DNA from: Bacteroidota bacterium
GTDB lineage: Bacteria; Bacteroidota; Bacteroidia; NS11-12g; UBA9320
DNA: 64,000 bases
Assembly: GCA_002746305.1 (NCBI GenBank)
Contig: NVWV01000001.1
Coordinates: forward strand, 248,001 to 312,000
Direction: 5' to 3'
Shown here: positions 27,181 to 35,131 of the stretch, one piece after another
How the letters are laid out: each line of letters opens with the position of its first letter
Position numbering within the stretch: position 1 is the first letter of the stretch
Made by a program: the position numbers and the translations under genes
The notes under the pieces: model-generated
What the model was told of the DNA's origin: nothing
Seen by the model: the letters and a program-made list of their open reading frames with translations, nothing else
The model's database searches: none

Positions 27181-27246
27181 TGGATATTTCAAAATTAAAA
27201 GAAATAGGACTAATGAAAACACACTGAATTCGTCATCTTTGTGAAC

Positions 27247-27888
27247 ATGAATCTCGAACGTCTCGAAATGCAACTTAAAAAACGTTGGGCTTCCAAGTAT
27301 AAATGGGGAAAGAGACAAGTGGATATTTGGGATTCACAAACAGATTTTGTTCAACGTTTTACCGATTTTGATGAGGTGAACGATGAGATTGTTACACAAT
27401 TCAATACCCATGCAAAGTTTGAGGATATTAGGAATTATGCTTTGAGTCGTTGGTATGATTTTCAAAGTGCACGTGCTATTGAATATATCCTTGACGCCCA
27501 TCCATTGGTTCGTAAAGTTAAGAACGTAAAAGGTCTTGAGAGAGATTTGTTTATTAACGGAGTAGGTTACGACCACAAAGTAGTTATGTATCCACGTTCA
27601 TATTCTGAAACCATTGAAGTAGCCAAGTCCAATAAAAAGGAACTAATCCAGTGGTTATATGAGAATGATGATGAAATGAATTTTCATCCAAGAAATAGGT
27701 TTTATATTGTCTTGCACGAAGAGAATGGTGAACATTGGAAACTAAAAGCAGAGCTGAAATGGATTGAGAAATTAATAGATACTTATTTTCATGAATACAG
27801 CGAGCAAAGACTCATTGAATTAACATACAATAAAGGAGTAATCAAGGCAGATGCGATATTTGGTGTGAGACAGTTATCAAAAGTTTAA
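27247..27888 (+). CDS. hypothetical protein, possible PD-(D/E)XK fold
   Basis: A 213-residue soluble protein. Its core reads ARAIEYILDAHPLVRKV, then GLERDLFINGVGYDHKVV and KKELIQWLYEN. The D-x(9)-DHK spacing (acidic strand, then D-x-K) resembles the PD-(D/E)XK nuclease site, and the NRFYIVLHE strand would complete the fold. This is an inference from pattern only. ATG 27247 is preceded by a GTG two codons upstream; a near -7 box CATCTTTG (27234-27241) ends 5 bp before the ATG. It stands alone, divergent from the DUF3703 gene. Confidence 0.7.
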   Translation: MNLERLEMQLKKRWASKYKWGKRQVDIWDSQTDFVQRFTDFDEVNDEIVTQFNTHAKFEDIRNYALSRWYDFQSARAIEYILDAHPLVRKVKNVKGLERDLFINGVGYDHKVVMYPRSYSETIEVAKSNKKELIQWLYENDDEMNFHPRNRFYIVLHEENGEHWKLKAELKWIEKLIDTYFHEYSEQRLIELTYNKGVIKADAIFGVRQLSKV

Positions 27889-27975
27889 TTAATGGTGAAT
27901 TATGATGATTAAATTTTCAATGAAAGTCTTATAACTGCAGGGTTTGAGTAGCTATTCAGCTAACTTTAAAATTTG

Positions 27976-28006
27976 TTTGGGGAATACAAATAAAAGGCGA
28001 CTTTTG
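27976..28006 (+). promoter_or_regulatory. rpsP operon promoter
   Basis: A -33 TTTG (27976-27979) and -7 GACTTTTG (27999-28006, one mismatch from TAnnTTTG) with exactly 19 bp between. Transcription would begin just before the leader hairpin at 28010. Confidence 0.65.
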
Positions 28007-28009
28007 CAG

Positions 28010-28037
28010 CCCTGCTGGAAGAAGGAGAACCAGCGGG
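28010..28037 (+). promoter_or_regulatory. hairpin in rpsP leader
   Basis: CCC(T)GCTGG at 28010-28018 can pair with CCAGCGGG at 28030-28037 with one bulged T; the loop is purine-rich (AAGAAGGAGAA). An A-rich run leads to the rpsP ATG at 28053. The hairpin covers nearly the whole 5' leader. It may be an autoregulatory S16 binding site; I recall that S16 leader RNA candidates have been proposed in Flavobacteriia but cannot check that here. Confidence 0.5.
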
Positions 28038-28052
28038 ATTAAAAAAAATAAA

Positions 28053-28886
28053 ATGGTAAAATTAAGACTTCGTAGACAAGGAAGAAAAGGAAAACCTTTC
28101 TACTACATTGTGGCGGCGGATGCAAGAGCTCCTAGGGATGGTCGATTTATTGAGAGAATTGGTTCGTATAATCCGAACACCAATCCAGCAACAATAGACC
28201 TTAACCTAGACGATGCGGTTCGTTGGTTAGGTAATGGTGCAGTTCCGACTGACACTTGTAGAGCAATCTTATCTTACAAAGGTGCTTTGTATAAGCATCA
28301 CCTTAACAAAGGTGTAACAAAAGGTGCATTAACTCAAGATCAAGCAGATGCTAAATTTGCTTCTTGGGCAGAAGAAAAAGAAGGTAAACTATCAGCTAAG
28401 TCTGATGACTTAACTAAATCAGCAGCAGATGCAGCAGCAGCGGCTCACAAGCGTGAAGAAGAAATTCGTTCAACTCGTGCAAAAGCTATTGCTGAGAGAA
28501 ATGCACCAGAAGGTGTAGCTGAAGATGCAGCAGAGGCGGTTGTAGTAGAGGAAACTCCAGCAACTGAAGAGGCGGCAGCAGAAGTTGTAGCAGAGGAAAC
28601 TCCAGCAACTGAAGAGGCAGCAGCAGAAGTTGTAGCAGAGGAAACTCCAGCAACTGAAGAGGCAGCACCGGAAGTTGTAGCAGAGGAAACTCCAGCGACT
28701 GAAGAAGCAGCACCAGAAGTTGTAGCAGAGGAAACTCCAGCAACTGAAGAAGCAGCACCAGAAGTTGTAGTAGAGGAAACTCCAGCAACTGATGAAGCAG
28801 CTCCAGAGGTTGTAGCAGAAGCAGAAGTACCTACTGAGGAAACTCCGGAGGCTCCAGCTGAAGAAGCTACTGAAGAAAAAGCATAA
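28053..28886 (+). CDS. rpsP: 30S ribosomal protein S16 with long acidic repeat tail
   Basis: The first 85 or so residues are a normal S16: MVKLRLRRQGRKGKPFYYIV, then ARAPRDGRFIERIGSYNPN. Bacteroidota S16 has an extension, but here the protein reaches 277 residues. Residues 90-160 are lysine/alanine-rich helical sequence. Residues about 162-251 are six copies of a 15-residue acidic unit EVVAEETPATEEAAP, then an EEATEEKA end. The tail should be disordered and highly acidic, and could reach beyond the 30S surface. rimM follows after 9 bp. Confidence 0.95.
   Translation: MVKLRLRRQGRKGKPFYYIVAADARAPRDGRFIERIGSYNPNTNPATIDLNLDDAVRWLGNGAVPTDTCRAILSYKGALYKHHLNKGVTKGALTQDQADAKFASWAEEKEGKLSAKSDDLTKSAADAAAAAHKREEEIRSTRAKAIAERNAPEGVAEDAAEAVVVEETPATEEAAAEVVAEETPATEEAAAEVVAEETPATEEAAPEVVAEETPATEEAAPEVVAEETPATEEAAPEVVVEETPATDEAAPEVVAEAEVPTEETPEAPAEEATEEKA
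28536..28805 (+). repeat. six 45-bp tandem repeats inside rpsP
   Basis: Six in-frame 45-bp units, each encoding (E/A)VV(A/V)EETPAT(E/D)EAA(A/P). Units 2 to 5 differ only at a few third positions and at the final Ala/Pro codon. Because the unit is a multiple of three, gain or loss of copies keeps the frame. A degenerate seventh unit follows (EVVAEAEVPTEE). Confidence 0.95.
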
Positions 28887-28895
28887 TTTTACGCT

Positions 28896-29396
28896 ATGTT
28901 AAACAAGGATAGCCTGATTTGTATTGGATACATCAGTCGTCCTCATAGCTATAAAGGAGAAATCCAACTTACGTTGGAACGAAAAATCGTCTCGCTAAAG
29001 CGGGGCGATTTTCTTTTTATAAAAATTCAAGGCCAGTATATTCCCTATAAAATTCTGCTTATTAAAGGGAAGTCAGAAGAGCCTGTTTTACAATTTGAGT
29101 TTATAACAACCTATGAGTTAGCACAAGAAATTTGTGCCAATGAAGTCTATACAGATACAGAAGTACTTCCTGAAGAGTCAGAGTTGTCTTTTGTCGGTTT
29201 TGAGGTAATTGATAAGCACTTAGGAACTATTGGAATTGTAGAGGATGTACATGAACTACCAAAGCAGATTATGCTTCTGGTGAAATATAATGGAGAGATC
29301 AAGTATATTCCTCTTGCCGAGGACTTTATTGATTATATTTCAGCAGATAATAAAGAAATTTGGCTCACTTTACCGAGTGGGTTACTCGATATATAA
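28896..29396 (+). CDS. rimM: ribosome maturation factor RimM
   Basis: Binds S19 and assists 16S 3' domain assembly. The N-terminal beta-barrel has [18 protein letters not shown], and the PRC-barrel half has [19 protein letters not shown] and YIPLAEDFI. It is 166 residues, normal for Bacteroidota. It sits between rpsP and trmD as in most bacteria. Its TAA stop overlaps the trmD ATG (TAATG at 29394-29398), so translation is coupled. Confidence 0.94.
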   Translation: MLNKDSLICIGYISRPHSYKGEIQLTLERKIVSLKRGDFLFIKIQGQYIPYKILLIKGKSEEPVLQFEFITTYELAQEICANEVYTDTEVLPEESELSFVGFEVIDKHLGTIGIVEDVHELPKQIMLLVKYNGEIKYIPLAEDFIDYISADNKEIWLTLPSGLLDI

Positions 29397-30073
29397 TGCA
29401 TCGCATAGACATCATATCAGTGCAACCTAAGTTGATGGAAAGCCCACTCAACCATAGTATTGTTCAGCGAGCTAAGGATAAAGGAATCGTTGAGATAGTG
29501 CTTCACGACTTGAAGGACTATGGCCTAGGTAAATACAGGCAAGTAGATGATACAGTATATGGAGGTGGAGCAGGAATGGTAATTCGATGTGAACCTGTAT
29601 TTGATTGTATTAATCAATTGAAATCAGAACGGGACTACGATGAAGTGATATACATGTGTCCTGATGGTGAGGTCTATAATCAAGGGACTGCCAATCAATT
29701 ATCTCTTAAAAGGAACCTTATTATACTATGTGGACATTATAAAGGCATCGATCAGCGTATCCGAGATGAAATAATCACTAAAGAAATTAGCATTGGAGAC
29801 TATGTTTTAAGTGGAGGAGAGCTGGCGGCTGTTGTGATAGCAGATTCTATTTGTAGATTAATACCAGGTGTTATTTCTGACGAGGAGTCAGCGTTGACAG
29901 ACTCTTTTCAGGACGGATTACTGGCTCCGCCAGTATATACTCGACCTGCGGATTATAAAGGATTAAAAGTTCCTGAAGTATTACAAAGTGGGCATTTTGC
30001 CAAAATCGAAACGTGGAGAGAGGAACAGGCTCTTAAAATAACGGAAGAGAGACGTCCTGACTTGTTGGATTAA
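29396..30073 (+). CDS. trmD: tRNA (guanine-N1)-methyltransferase
   Basis: Methylates G37 of tRNAs reading codons that begin with C or G. The trefoil-knot SAM site is recognised in [29 protein letters not shown] and [17 protein letters not shown]. The C-terminal part ends [12 protein letters not shown] and [11 protein letters not shown] start at ATG 29396 (MHRIDI), overlapping the rimM stop, not the longer TTG frame at 29360. rplS, which often follows trmD, is not here; a response regulator gene follows instead. Confidence 0.95.
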   Translation: MHRIDIISVQPKLMESPLNHSIVQRAKDKGIVEIVLHDLKDYGLGKYRQVDDTVYGGGAGMVIRCEPVFDCINQLKSERDYDEVIYMCPDGEVYNQGTANQLSLKRNLIILCGHYKGIDQRIRDEIITKEISIGDYVLSGGELAAVVIADSICRLIPGVISDEESALTDSFQDGLLAPPVYTRPADYKGLKVPEVLQSGHFAKIETWREEQALKITEERRPDLLD

Positions 30074-30096
30074 GCTTGTGAAATTCCAATCGTCAT

Positions 30097-30127
30097 TTTG
30101 AAACCCTAGGCTTTTCATTTACTTTTG
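30097..30127 (+). promoter_or_regulatory. promoter of the response regulator gene
   Basis: TTTG at 30097-30100 and TACTTTTG at 30120-30127 with 19 bp between: an exact match to the Bacteroidota consensus. The -7 box ends 10 bp before the ATG at 30138, so the leader is only a few bases. Confidence 0.75.
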
Positions 30128-30137
30128 GTCACACTCA

Positions 30138-30776
30138 ATGATTAGGATTGTTCTTATAGATGACCACAAGATTATTCTAGATGGTATTTCATCACTGATT
30201 GCTACGAATAATGGCATTGAAATACTTAATACTTTTGAGAATCCTAAAGAGGCTTTGACATTCTTAGACACGACTTTTGTTGATGTTATATTCACTGATT
30301 TGGATATGCCAGAAATGAATGGTGAAGATGTTCTAGTTTATTGCAAATCAAAGTTTCCATCTACTAAGGTGATTATACTTAGTATGCACAATGAAAAAGC
30401 GATTATTAGACATCTTATACAACTGGGTGCAGATGGATATTTACTAAAGAGTGCAGGTAAAGAAGAAATACTCAAAGCAATTAAAACAGTCCACTTGGAC
30501 GTGAAATATTTTCCTGATGATGTACTCCAGTCTTTGGTATCTGCTGAAGAATCTAAAGTAGAACCACTGAACCCAAATCTAGAACGGCTTACTTCACGGG
30601 AGATAGAAATAATAAAGCTAATTGCTAGTGGATTATCCAGCAAAGAAATTGGAAGCAAGCTTTTTATAAGTCCTAGAACTGCCGAGACACATAGAAACAA
30701 TATCCTAAAAAAACTTGATATACATGGTATAGCAGGGATCATCCGTTTTGCTTTTCAAAACAAGCTTGTAGAATAG
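30138..30776 (+). CDS. NarL/LuxR-type response regulator
   Basis: A 212-residue two-component regulator. The receiver domain has D8-D9, phosphoacceptor D54 (FTDLDMPEMNG) and lysine 105 in YLLKSAG. The C-terminal LuxR-type helix-turn-helix reads LTSREIEIIKLIASGLSSKE and ISPRTAETHRNNILKKL. No kinase gene is adjacent, but two HisKA_3-type kinases lie 5.4 kb downstream on the same strand (36161 and 37993) and are of the type that pairs with NarL regulators. The two conserved upstream elements at 30778 and 33123 are natural candidates for its binding sites. Confidence 0.93.
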   Translation: MIRIVLIDDHKIILDGISSLIATNNGIEILNTFENPKEALTFLDTTFVDVIFTDLDMPEMNGEDVLVYCKSKFPSTKVIILSMHNEKAIIRHLIQLGADGYLLKSAGKEEILKAIKTVHLDVKYFPDDVLQSLVSAEESKVEPLNPNLERLTSREIEIIKLIASGLSSKEIGSKLFISPRTAETHRNNILKKLDIHGIAGIIRFAFQNKLVE

Positions 30777-30777
30777 A

Positions 30778-30846
30778 TACGTATATCTACGTAGCAAATT
30801 ACCCTTTTCTACTTATTCCATAGTACTGTGTAAGAACTCACTTTTG
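30778..30846 (+). promoter_or_regulatory. conserved upstream element A with -7 box
   Basis: Begins 2 bp after the response regulator stop. TACGTA-N4-TACGTA (30778-30793) is followed by AAATTACCCT and ACTTATT, ending at 30820. A -7 box CACTTTTG sits at 30839-30846, 18 bp beyond the element end. No -33 TTTG is present at the right place. The same ~43-bp element at the same distance from a -7 box occurs at 33123. The element overlaps the -33 position, as expected for an activator-dependent promoter. Confidence 0.7.
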
Positions 30847-30866
30847 TTTCATAATAAATCAATATC

Positions 30867-33056
30867 ATGAAACGAACAATTATAATTACTTTTATTTGGG
30901 GTGTAGCTACACTCTTTAGCTCGGCACAAACTTGGACTAAACTAAACTTACCCGTTACAGATCAAACATTTACAGATATAAAAGTAGGTGCAGACGGAAA
31001 TATCTATTTACTATCGGGGATGGGGCTTTTCAAAAGTTCTGATGATGGAACTAACTGGTCCATCTACAACAATGGGAGTAGGAACTCAGATGGAAGTATA
31101 GGAGATGAGCTAATGACCATTTCCGAAAATGGATTGGTGTTTATTGATAAGGGTTTAACTATTAATCAAGTCAATGCAACAGAACTTAAAAGAACAGAAT
31201 ATTATACATTAGGAGGATATCAAAGGTCTGCACAAATGGTCTCTTTGAGCACTGGTGAAATTGTGATGGCTCACCGATCAAACTGGGGAAATAAAGATGT
31301 ATCCTATAAAATATCGTCAAATGGAGGAGTCTCTTTTGTTGACAAAAAAACATCTTCTGGATTCTTATTGAAAAATTATAAAAATCCAATACTATTTTCC
31401 AATGAAAACGATGATGTATACTATGTAGGAGAGGATTATACGCTATATAGGTCCACAGATAAAGGAGAGTCTTTTACCTCTTCAGGAACGGCTTTTGAAG
31501 GAGATTATAAAACGAGTACCATTGATAAAAAAACAGGAGCAATCTATGGGCTGGTCAGTAAAAGTGCAAAATGGTCATTGAAAAAGACCACAGATCATGG
31601 AGTAACTTGGACTACACTTACCTTACCTGGGACAATACTTGCCTCAGTAGTAGCCTATGATAATCAAGTAATTTGCTATGCCTATAACAAATGCTATCAC
31701 TCTACGGATGGAGGAGCTAATTGGACAGATAGGTCTTCCATGTTCTCTTCTGATAATTTTCCGTCAAAGTACGTTATTACTCAAAACGGAAAAGTTGTTG
31801 GGATAAATAGTGGTAGTCACGGAGTGGTTGGATTAGATTTCAGTACCAATACTGTTACTCAGAGCAATAGTGGTATAGTTCATGGCTCGTCAAGTACACA
31901 TTCGTTCAATGGAACTAGACTAGCTGCTACATTTTCAGGGCAAGCTTACTATACAGATAACAATGGAGCAGACTGGACAAGACTAAAAGGAGAGGGAGCA
32001 TATGGTAATGGACTTTACGTTGCAAAAAATGGTACGGTGTATGTAGCAAGTGTGAAAAGTGGAATTTTTAATGGAGTGTATAAACAAGATGCCAATGACT
32101 CTATGGTAGCAGTGATAGCTGATGTCGACGAAGTAGGAAATATGAGTAAAACCAACAGCATGTTTGAGGATGACAAAGGAAATTTCTATTGTGTGAGCAG
32201 CTTGTATGGATTGTATAAATCAAGTGATGGAATGAACTTTACTCGACTTGTAAAAGAGCCTTTCAATAATTTAGGTGACCAAACTGTCTGGTTTAGTGAA
32301 AGCAATAAACGAATGTATGGTTTTAACAGTACGGGTGGAGACATCCATTACTCAGATGATTATGGGGTTACATGGACTTTAGGCACCAAGGTAACGGATC
32401 AGAATTTTCCACAATACATTCAATTTAAAGGAGCAAGTAAAGTATGGACTCATATGTGGAGTACTAAAGTGGCCCAACACGGATTTTATAGTTCGGGAGA
32501 CGTGGGTACATGGAGTCATTTTCCTACAACAGTGGCTTTTGATAATAGATATAATCAAATCATAAAAGGTGATAATCCTGCATATATATATGATGCATCT
32601 ACTAAAGGCTATGTAAGTATGTCAACAGATACAGGCAAAACTTGGATTCAGTTTGAAGATGGGCTAGACAGTTTTGCAATCCTTGATAGAACAGAAGTTA
32701 CTGCTGTCTTTGTACCAGTGGTAAGAATGACTTCAGGTGGTGGCAAATTGGTGCTATCTACGAGTGGAGCCTTGTATATGGCTGATCAAGTTGCTGGTTC
32801 TAGTACTGGAATCGTCACAAAAGTGAATGCAGCTAGCCATACTATTTACCCGAACCCTGCAAATAATATCCTACATATCAATGGGGCCAAAAACATAGAA
32901 AGGATTGTTATCCTAAATGCAGTAGGGCAGTCTGTACATTTAGAAGTACTGAAATCGAATTCGATTGATTTTTCTAATCTAGAAAATGGTATTTACTTTT
33001 TACGAATACATAGTGAACAGGGATTAAGCTCACATCGAGTAGTTATCCAACACTAG
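30867..33056 (+). CDS. secreted BNR-repeat-like protein with T9SS C-terminal domain
   Basis: A 729-residue exported protein. Signal peptide residues 1-21 (ends FSSAQ). The body has many sialidase/BNR-like turns such as LYRSTDKGESF, KKTTDHGVTWTTL and HYSDDYGVTWTL, suggesting a beta-propeller. The last 75 residues form a type A type IX secretion sorting domain: YPNPANNILHI, then ILNAVGQSV and LENGIYFLRI. The product is therefore expected at the cell surface or outside. The propeller may bind glycans or protein; no catalytic set is seen. It is preceded by element A and followed by a strong terminator. Confidence 0.88.
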   Translation: MKRTIIITFIWGVATLFSSAQTWTKLNLPVTDQTFTDIKVGADGNIYLLSGMGLFKSSDDGTNWSIYNNGSRNSDGSIGDELMTISENGLVFIDKGLTINQVNATELKRTEYYTLGGYQRSAQMVSLSTGEIVMAHRSNWGNKDVSYKISSNGGVSFVDKKTSSGFLLKNYKNPILFSNENDDVYYVGEDYTLYRSTDKGESFTSSGTAFEGDYKTSTIDKKTGAIYGLVSKSAKWSLKKTTDHGVTWTTLTLPGTILASVVAYDNQVICYAYNKCYHSTDGGANWTDRSSMFSSDNFPSKYVITQNGKVVGINSGSHGVVGLDFSTNTVTQSNSGIVHGSSSTHSFNGTRLAATFSGQAYYTDNNGADWTRLKGEGAYGNGLYVAKNGTVYVASVKSGIFNGVYKQDANDSMVAVIADVDEVGNMSKTNSMFEDDKGNFYCVSSLYGLYKSSDGMNFTRLVKEPFNNLGDQTVWFSESNKRMYGFNSTGGDIHYSDDYGVTWTLGTKVTDQNFPQYIQFKGASKVWTHMWSTKVAQHGFYSSGDVGTWSHFPTTVAFDNRYNQIIKGDNPAYIYDASTKGYVSMSTDTGKTWIQFEDGLDSFAILDRTEVTAVFVPVVRMTSGGGKLVLSTSGALYMADQVAGSSTGIVTKVNAASHTIYPNPANNILHINGAKNIERIVILNAVGQSVHLEVLKSNSIDFSNLENGIYFLRIHSEQGLSSHRVVIQH

Positions 33057-33079
33057 TACAGATTCATCTATAATTTATA

Positions 33080-33120
33080 AAAGGCGATTTGAGAGTTCTA
33101 ACTTTCAAATCGCCTTTTTT
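33080..33120 (+). terminator. Rho-independent terminator
   Basis: A 13-bp perfect stem AAAGGCGATTTGA (33080-33092) / TCAAATCGCCTTT (33105-33117), with a 12-base loop, runs into a T tract (33115-33120). It lies 24 bp after the stop of the secreted protein gene and just before element B. Confidence 0.9.
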
Positions 33121-33122
33121 AG

Positions 33123-33191
33123 TACGTAGTACTACGTATGAAATTACCCTGTTCCACTTATTTCAAGACTCTATTCCTACTCTCATCTTTG
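33123..33191 (+). promoter_or_regulatory. conserved upstream element B with -7 box
   Basis: TACGTA-N4-TACGTA (33123-33138), then AAATTACCCT and ACTTATT to 33165, aligned base for base with element A (about 35 of 43 positions alike). A -7 box CATCTTTG at 33184-33191 is again 18 bp beyond the element end. It drives the operon of exported proteins starting at 33215. Confidence 0.7.
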
Positions 33192-33214
33192 AAATAGTGA
33201 AAAAAATAAGCATC

Positions 33215-34999
33215 ATGAAACAAATAGTATTTAAAACACTCCTCCTTTTTCTTGGATTTTCGTTGAGTAGCAACTTGTCGTTTGCACAATCTTTTAAAGA
33301 TAAAATAAAAGCGAGTAAAGACAAGCTAGCAGCTAAAATGCCTACTAAGGATAATTCCGCAACATACGAATGTGGCTATATTCACAAGACCACATTAGCC
33401 GAAAAGGCAAATCCAATGAAAGCCTTACAAAAAGGTCTAGGAGCTGCATTCACAGCAGAAGGTCAACCTGATCTTGGAACTATGTCAATTTCGATATTCT
33501 ATCAAGCTCATCTTCATCCTCAGACAGTAATGCGATACCCAACTAAAATTCCAGGATGGGAAACATGTGGGGATGCTGTGTTCTTAGGATTTAGCAATAA
33601 GAATGGAATTGGTCTATCTGCAACAGATGGTAAAGTGTTAATGGACAATCAGGAAATATTGGATGCGGGAATGGGAACCCATTTTTTAGGATTTAAACCA
33701 AGTGAAAGGGGTACAAAAACGGTAACTATAACAAGTAGTGATGGAGATAAAGTAAATGTACAATTAGACCCAGGAGCTCCATTGGAAATAAAGAGTATTA
33801 ATGGTGTAGCCAAGGGAGATGCAGTTACAATAGATGGAACAAAAGATGTGGTTATAGAACTAGCCAATGGAGATGCTGACCCCAACTCTCAACTGCATGT
33901 ACAAATGGTATGTAAACTAATGGGTACTCCGATAATGTATGATATCATAGTGACTAAGGCTAAAAACAAGATCTACATTCCAAAGGAGGCTTTCAAAAGT
34001 TTTGAAGGATCACCAAGTCCCTTTGCAAAAAAAAACATAATAATAGTGAACAGAGTCACTGAGAAGGTGATCAATAATACAGAAGCAGGTGCTCTACGTA
34101 CCATAAGTGCTTATATGGATTGGGCTCCTGTATCTGTGGGTGGTGAACTTGGAAAGGGAAACGTAATAACTATGGGAATGGACTCTACTAAAAATGTGAG
34201 CATTAGTTTTAAAACAGACACATTAGCGGAGTATGTTTTCAATGTAGGGAAAGGAAGTCCTTATAATTCTCCTCCTACTAAACTAATTAAAAATGTAGCT
34301 GTAGCATCGTTTATGGTACGTGGTAACTTAGAGGCTTCAGAGACCAATATAGAGGGTGACTGGATAGTTACTACAACCAAATGGTTTCCAAAATTAACAG
34401 ACGATACATGGCAAAATCTTGTAGATGCGATGTACAGTGATTTTGAGACCAAACTTACCAATGGTATGGGCTATAATTTACTTTCACTAGATAAAGTAAC
34501 AAGCTCTGAAGCATACAAACATGCAAAAACCATAGAACAAGGAGTGGTTGGGAATTTTGTAGAAGTGGGAGCCGCAGGTACCAAGAGGATAGTCGCCACT
34601 ACATCAACGGATTTTTGGAAGGATGCAAGTATCACATTTGGAAGTGATTTTATAAGCGAAAGATTGATTAAAGAACTTGATGTAGATATGGTTTTATCGG
34701 TAGTCGTAGATCTCAATTTTAATTTTGCAACAGAGGCTCTTGAACCTAAAATAAGCATTGCCGCTTTTGCACCGAATGTGAGTTATAAGACTGCTGCTCA
34801 GTATTATTCGATGACGGCTACGAGTGTTCCTAAGTCTTTAGAGAAGAGTAAGGCTCATTCGGGAAGTGTAGAAGAAGTCATTTATAAAATGCTGAATGCG
34901 GAAACATTTACAAATACTTATATCGATGCCTTAAAACAATTGGAAGCTAAAGAAATAGCTACGCCTGTGTATGGAAACCTTTGGGAAGCAAAACAATAG
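33215..34999 (+). CDS. exported hypothetical protein
   Basis: A 594-residue protein with a signal peptide (MKQIVFKTLLLFLGFSLSSN, cleavage after SFAQ). The mature start is lysine-rich (FKDKIKASKDKLAAKMPTKD). The middle and end have regular beta-rich segments with no enzyme motif. I start at ATG 33215, since the longer frame from 33089 runs through the terminator and element B. It is 12 bp before a 39-codon gene and likely begins a three-gene operon under element B. Function unknown. Confidence 0.78.
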   Translation: MKQIVFKTLLLFLGFSLSSNLSFAQSFKDKIKASKDKLAAKMPTKDNSATYECGYIHKTTLAEKANPMKALQKGLGAAFTAEGQPDLGTMSISIFYQAHLHPQTVMRYPTKIPGWETCGDAVFLGFSNKNGIGLSATDGKVLMDNQEILDAGMGTHFLGFKPSERGTKTVTITSSDGDKVNVQLDPGAPLEIKSINGVAKGDAVTIDGTKDVVIELANGDADPNSQLHVQMVCKLMGTPIMYDIIVTKAKNKIYIPKEAFKSFEGSPSPFAKKNIIIVNRVTEKVINNTEAGALRTISAYMDWAPVSVGGELGKGNVITMGMDSTKNVSISFKTDTLAEYVFNVGKGSPYNSPPTKLIKNVAVASFMVRGNLEASETNIEGDWIVTTTKWFPKLTDDTWQNLVDAMYSDFETKLTNGMGYNLLSLDKVTSSEAYKHAKTIEQGVVGNFVEVGAAGTKRIVATTSTDFWKDASITFGSDFISERLIKELDVDMVLSVVVDLNFNFATEALEPKISIAAFAPNVSYKTAAQYYSMTATSVPKSLEKSKAHSGSVEEVIYKMLNAETFTNTYIDALKQLEAKEIATPVYGNLWEAKQ

Positions 35000-35011
35000 A
35001 AGGAGTGAGTC

Positions 35012-35131
35012 ATGAGATATTTAACCATCCTATTCTTTTTAAGAGTTATTGGTGCTTTTGCTCAATCTCCAAAGGACTCAATCCAAAGGGAATACGAAGA
35101 CTATAACAAAAGCGTACAGAAAATAATCTAA
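35012..35131 (+). CDS. 39-residue exported peptide
   Basis: A short ORF with a good ribosome site (AAGGAG, 7 bases before ATG 35012). It encodes a signal peptide MRYLTILFFLRVIGAFAQ and then a 21-residue charged tail (SPKDSIQREYEDYNKSVQKI plus I). Its TAA directly abuts the ATG of the next gene (TAAATG). Position, signal and spacing argue for translation, perhaps as a secreted peptide or as a leader coupling the next gene. It could instead be the remnant of a longer gene. Confidence 0.55.
   Translation: MRYLTILFFLRVIGAFAQSPKDSIQREYEDYNKSVQKII

Noticed and set aside
28486..28788. 100-residue leucine-rich ORF antisense to rpsP
   Set aside because: It is the reverse of the 45-bp repeats; the EETPAT codons read backward give leucine runs. 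No start context or family match.
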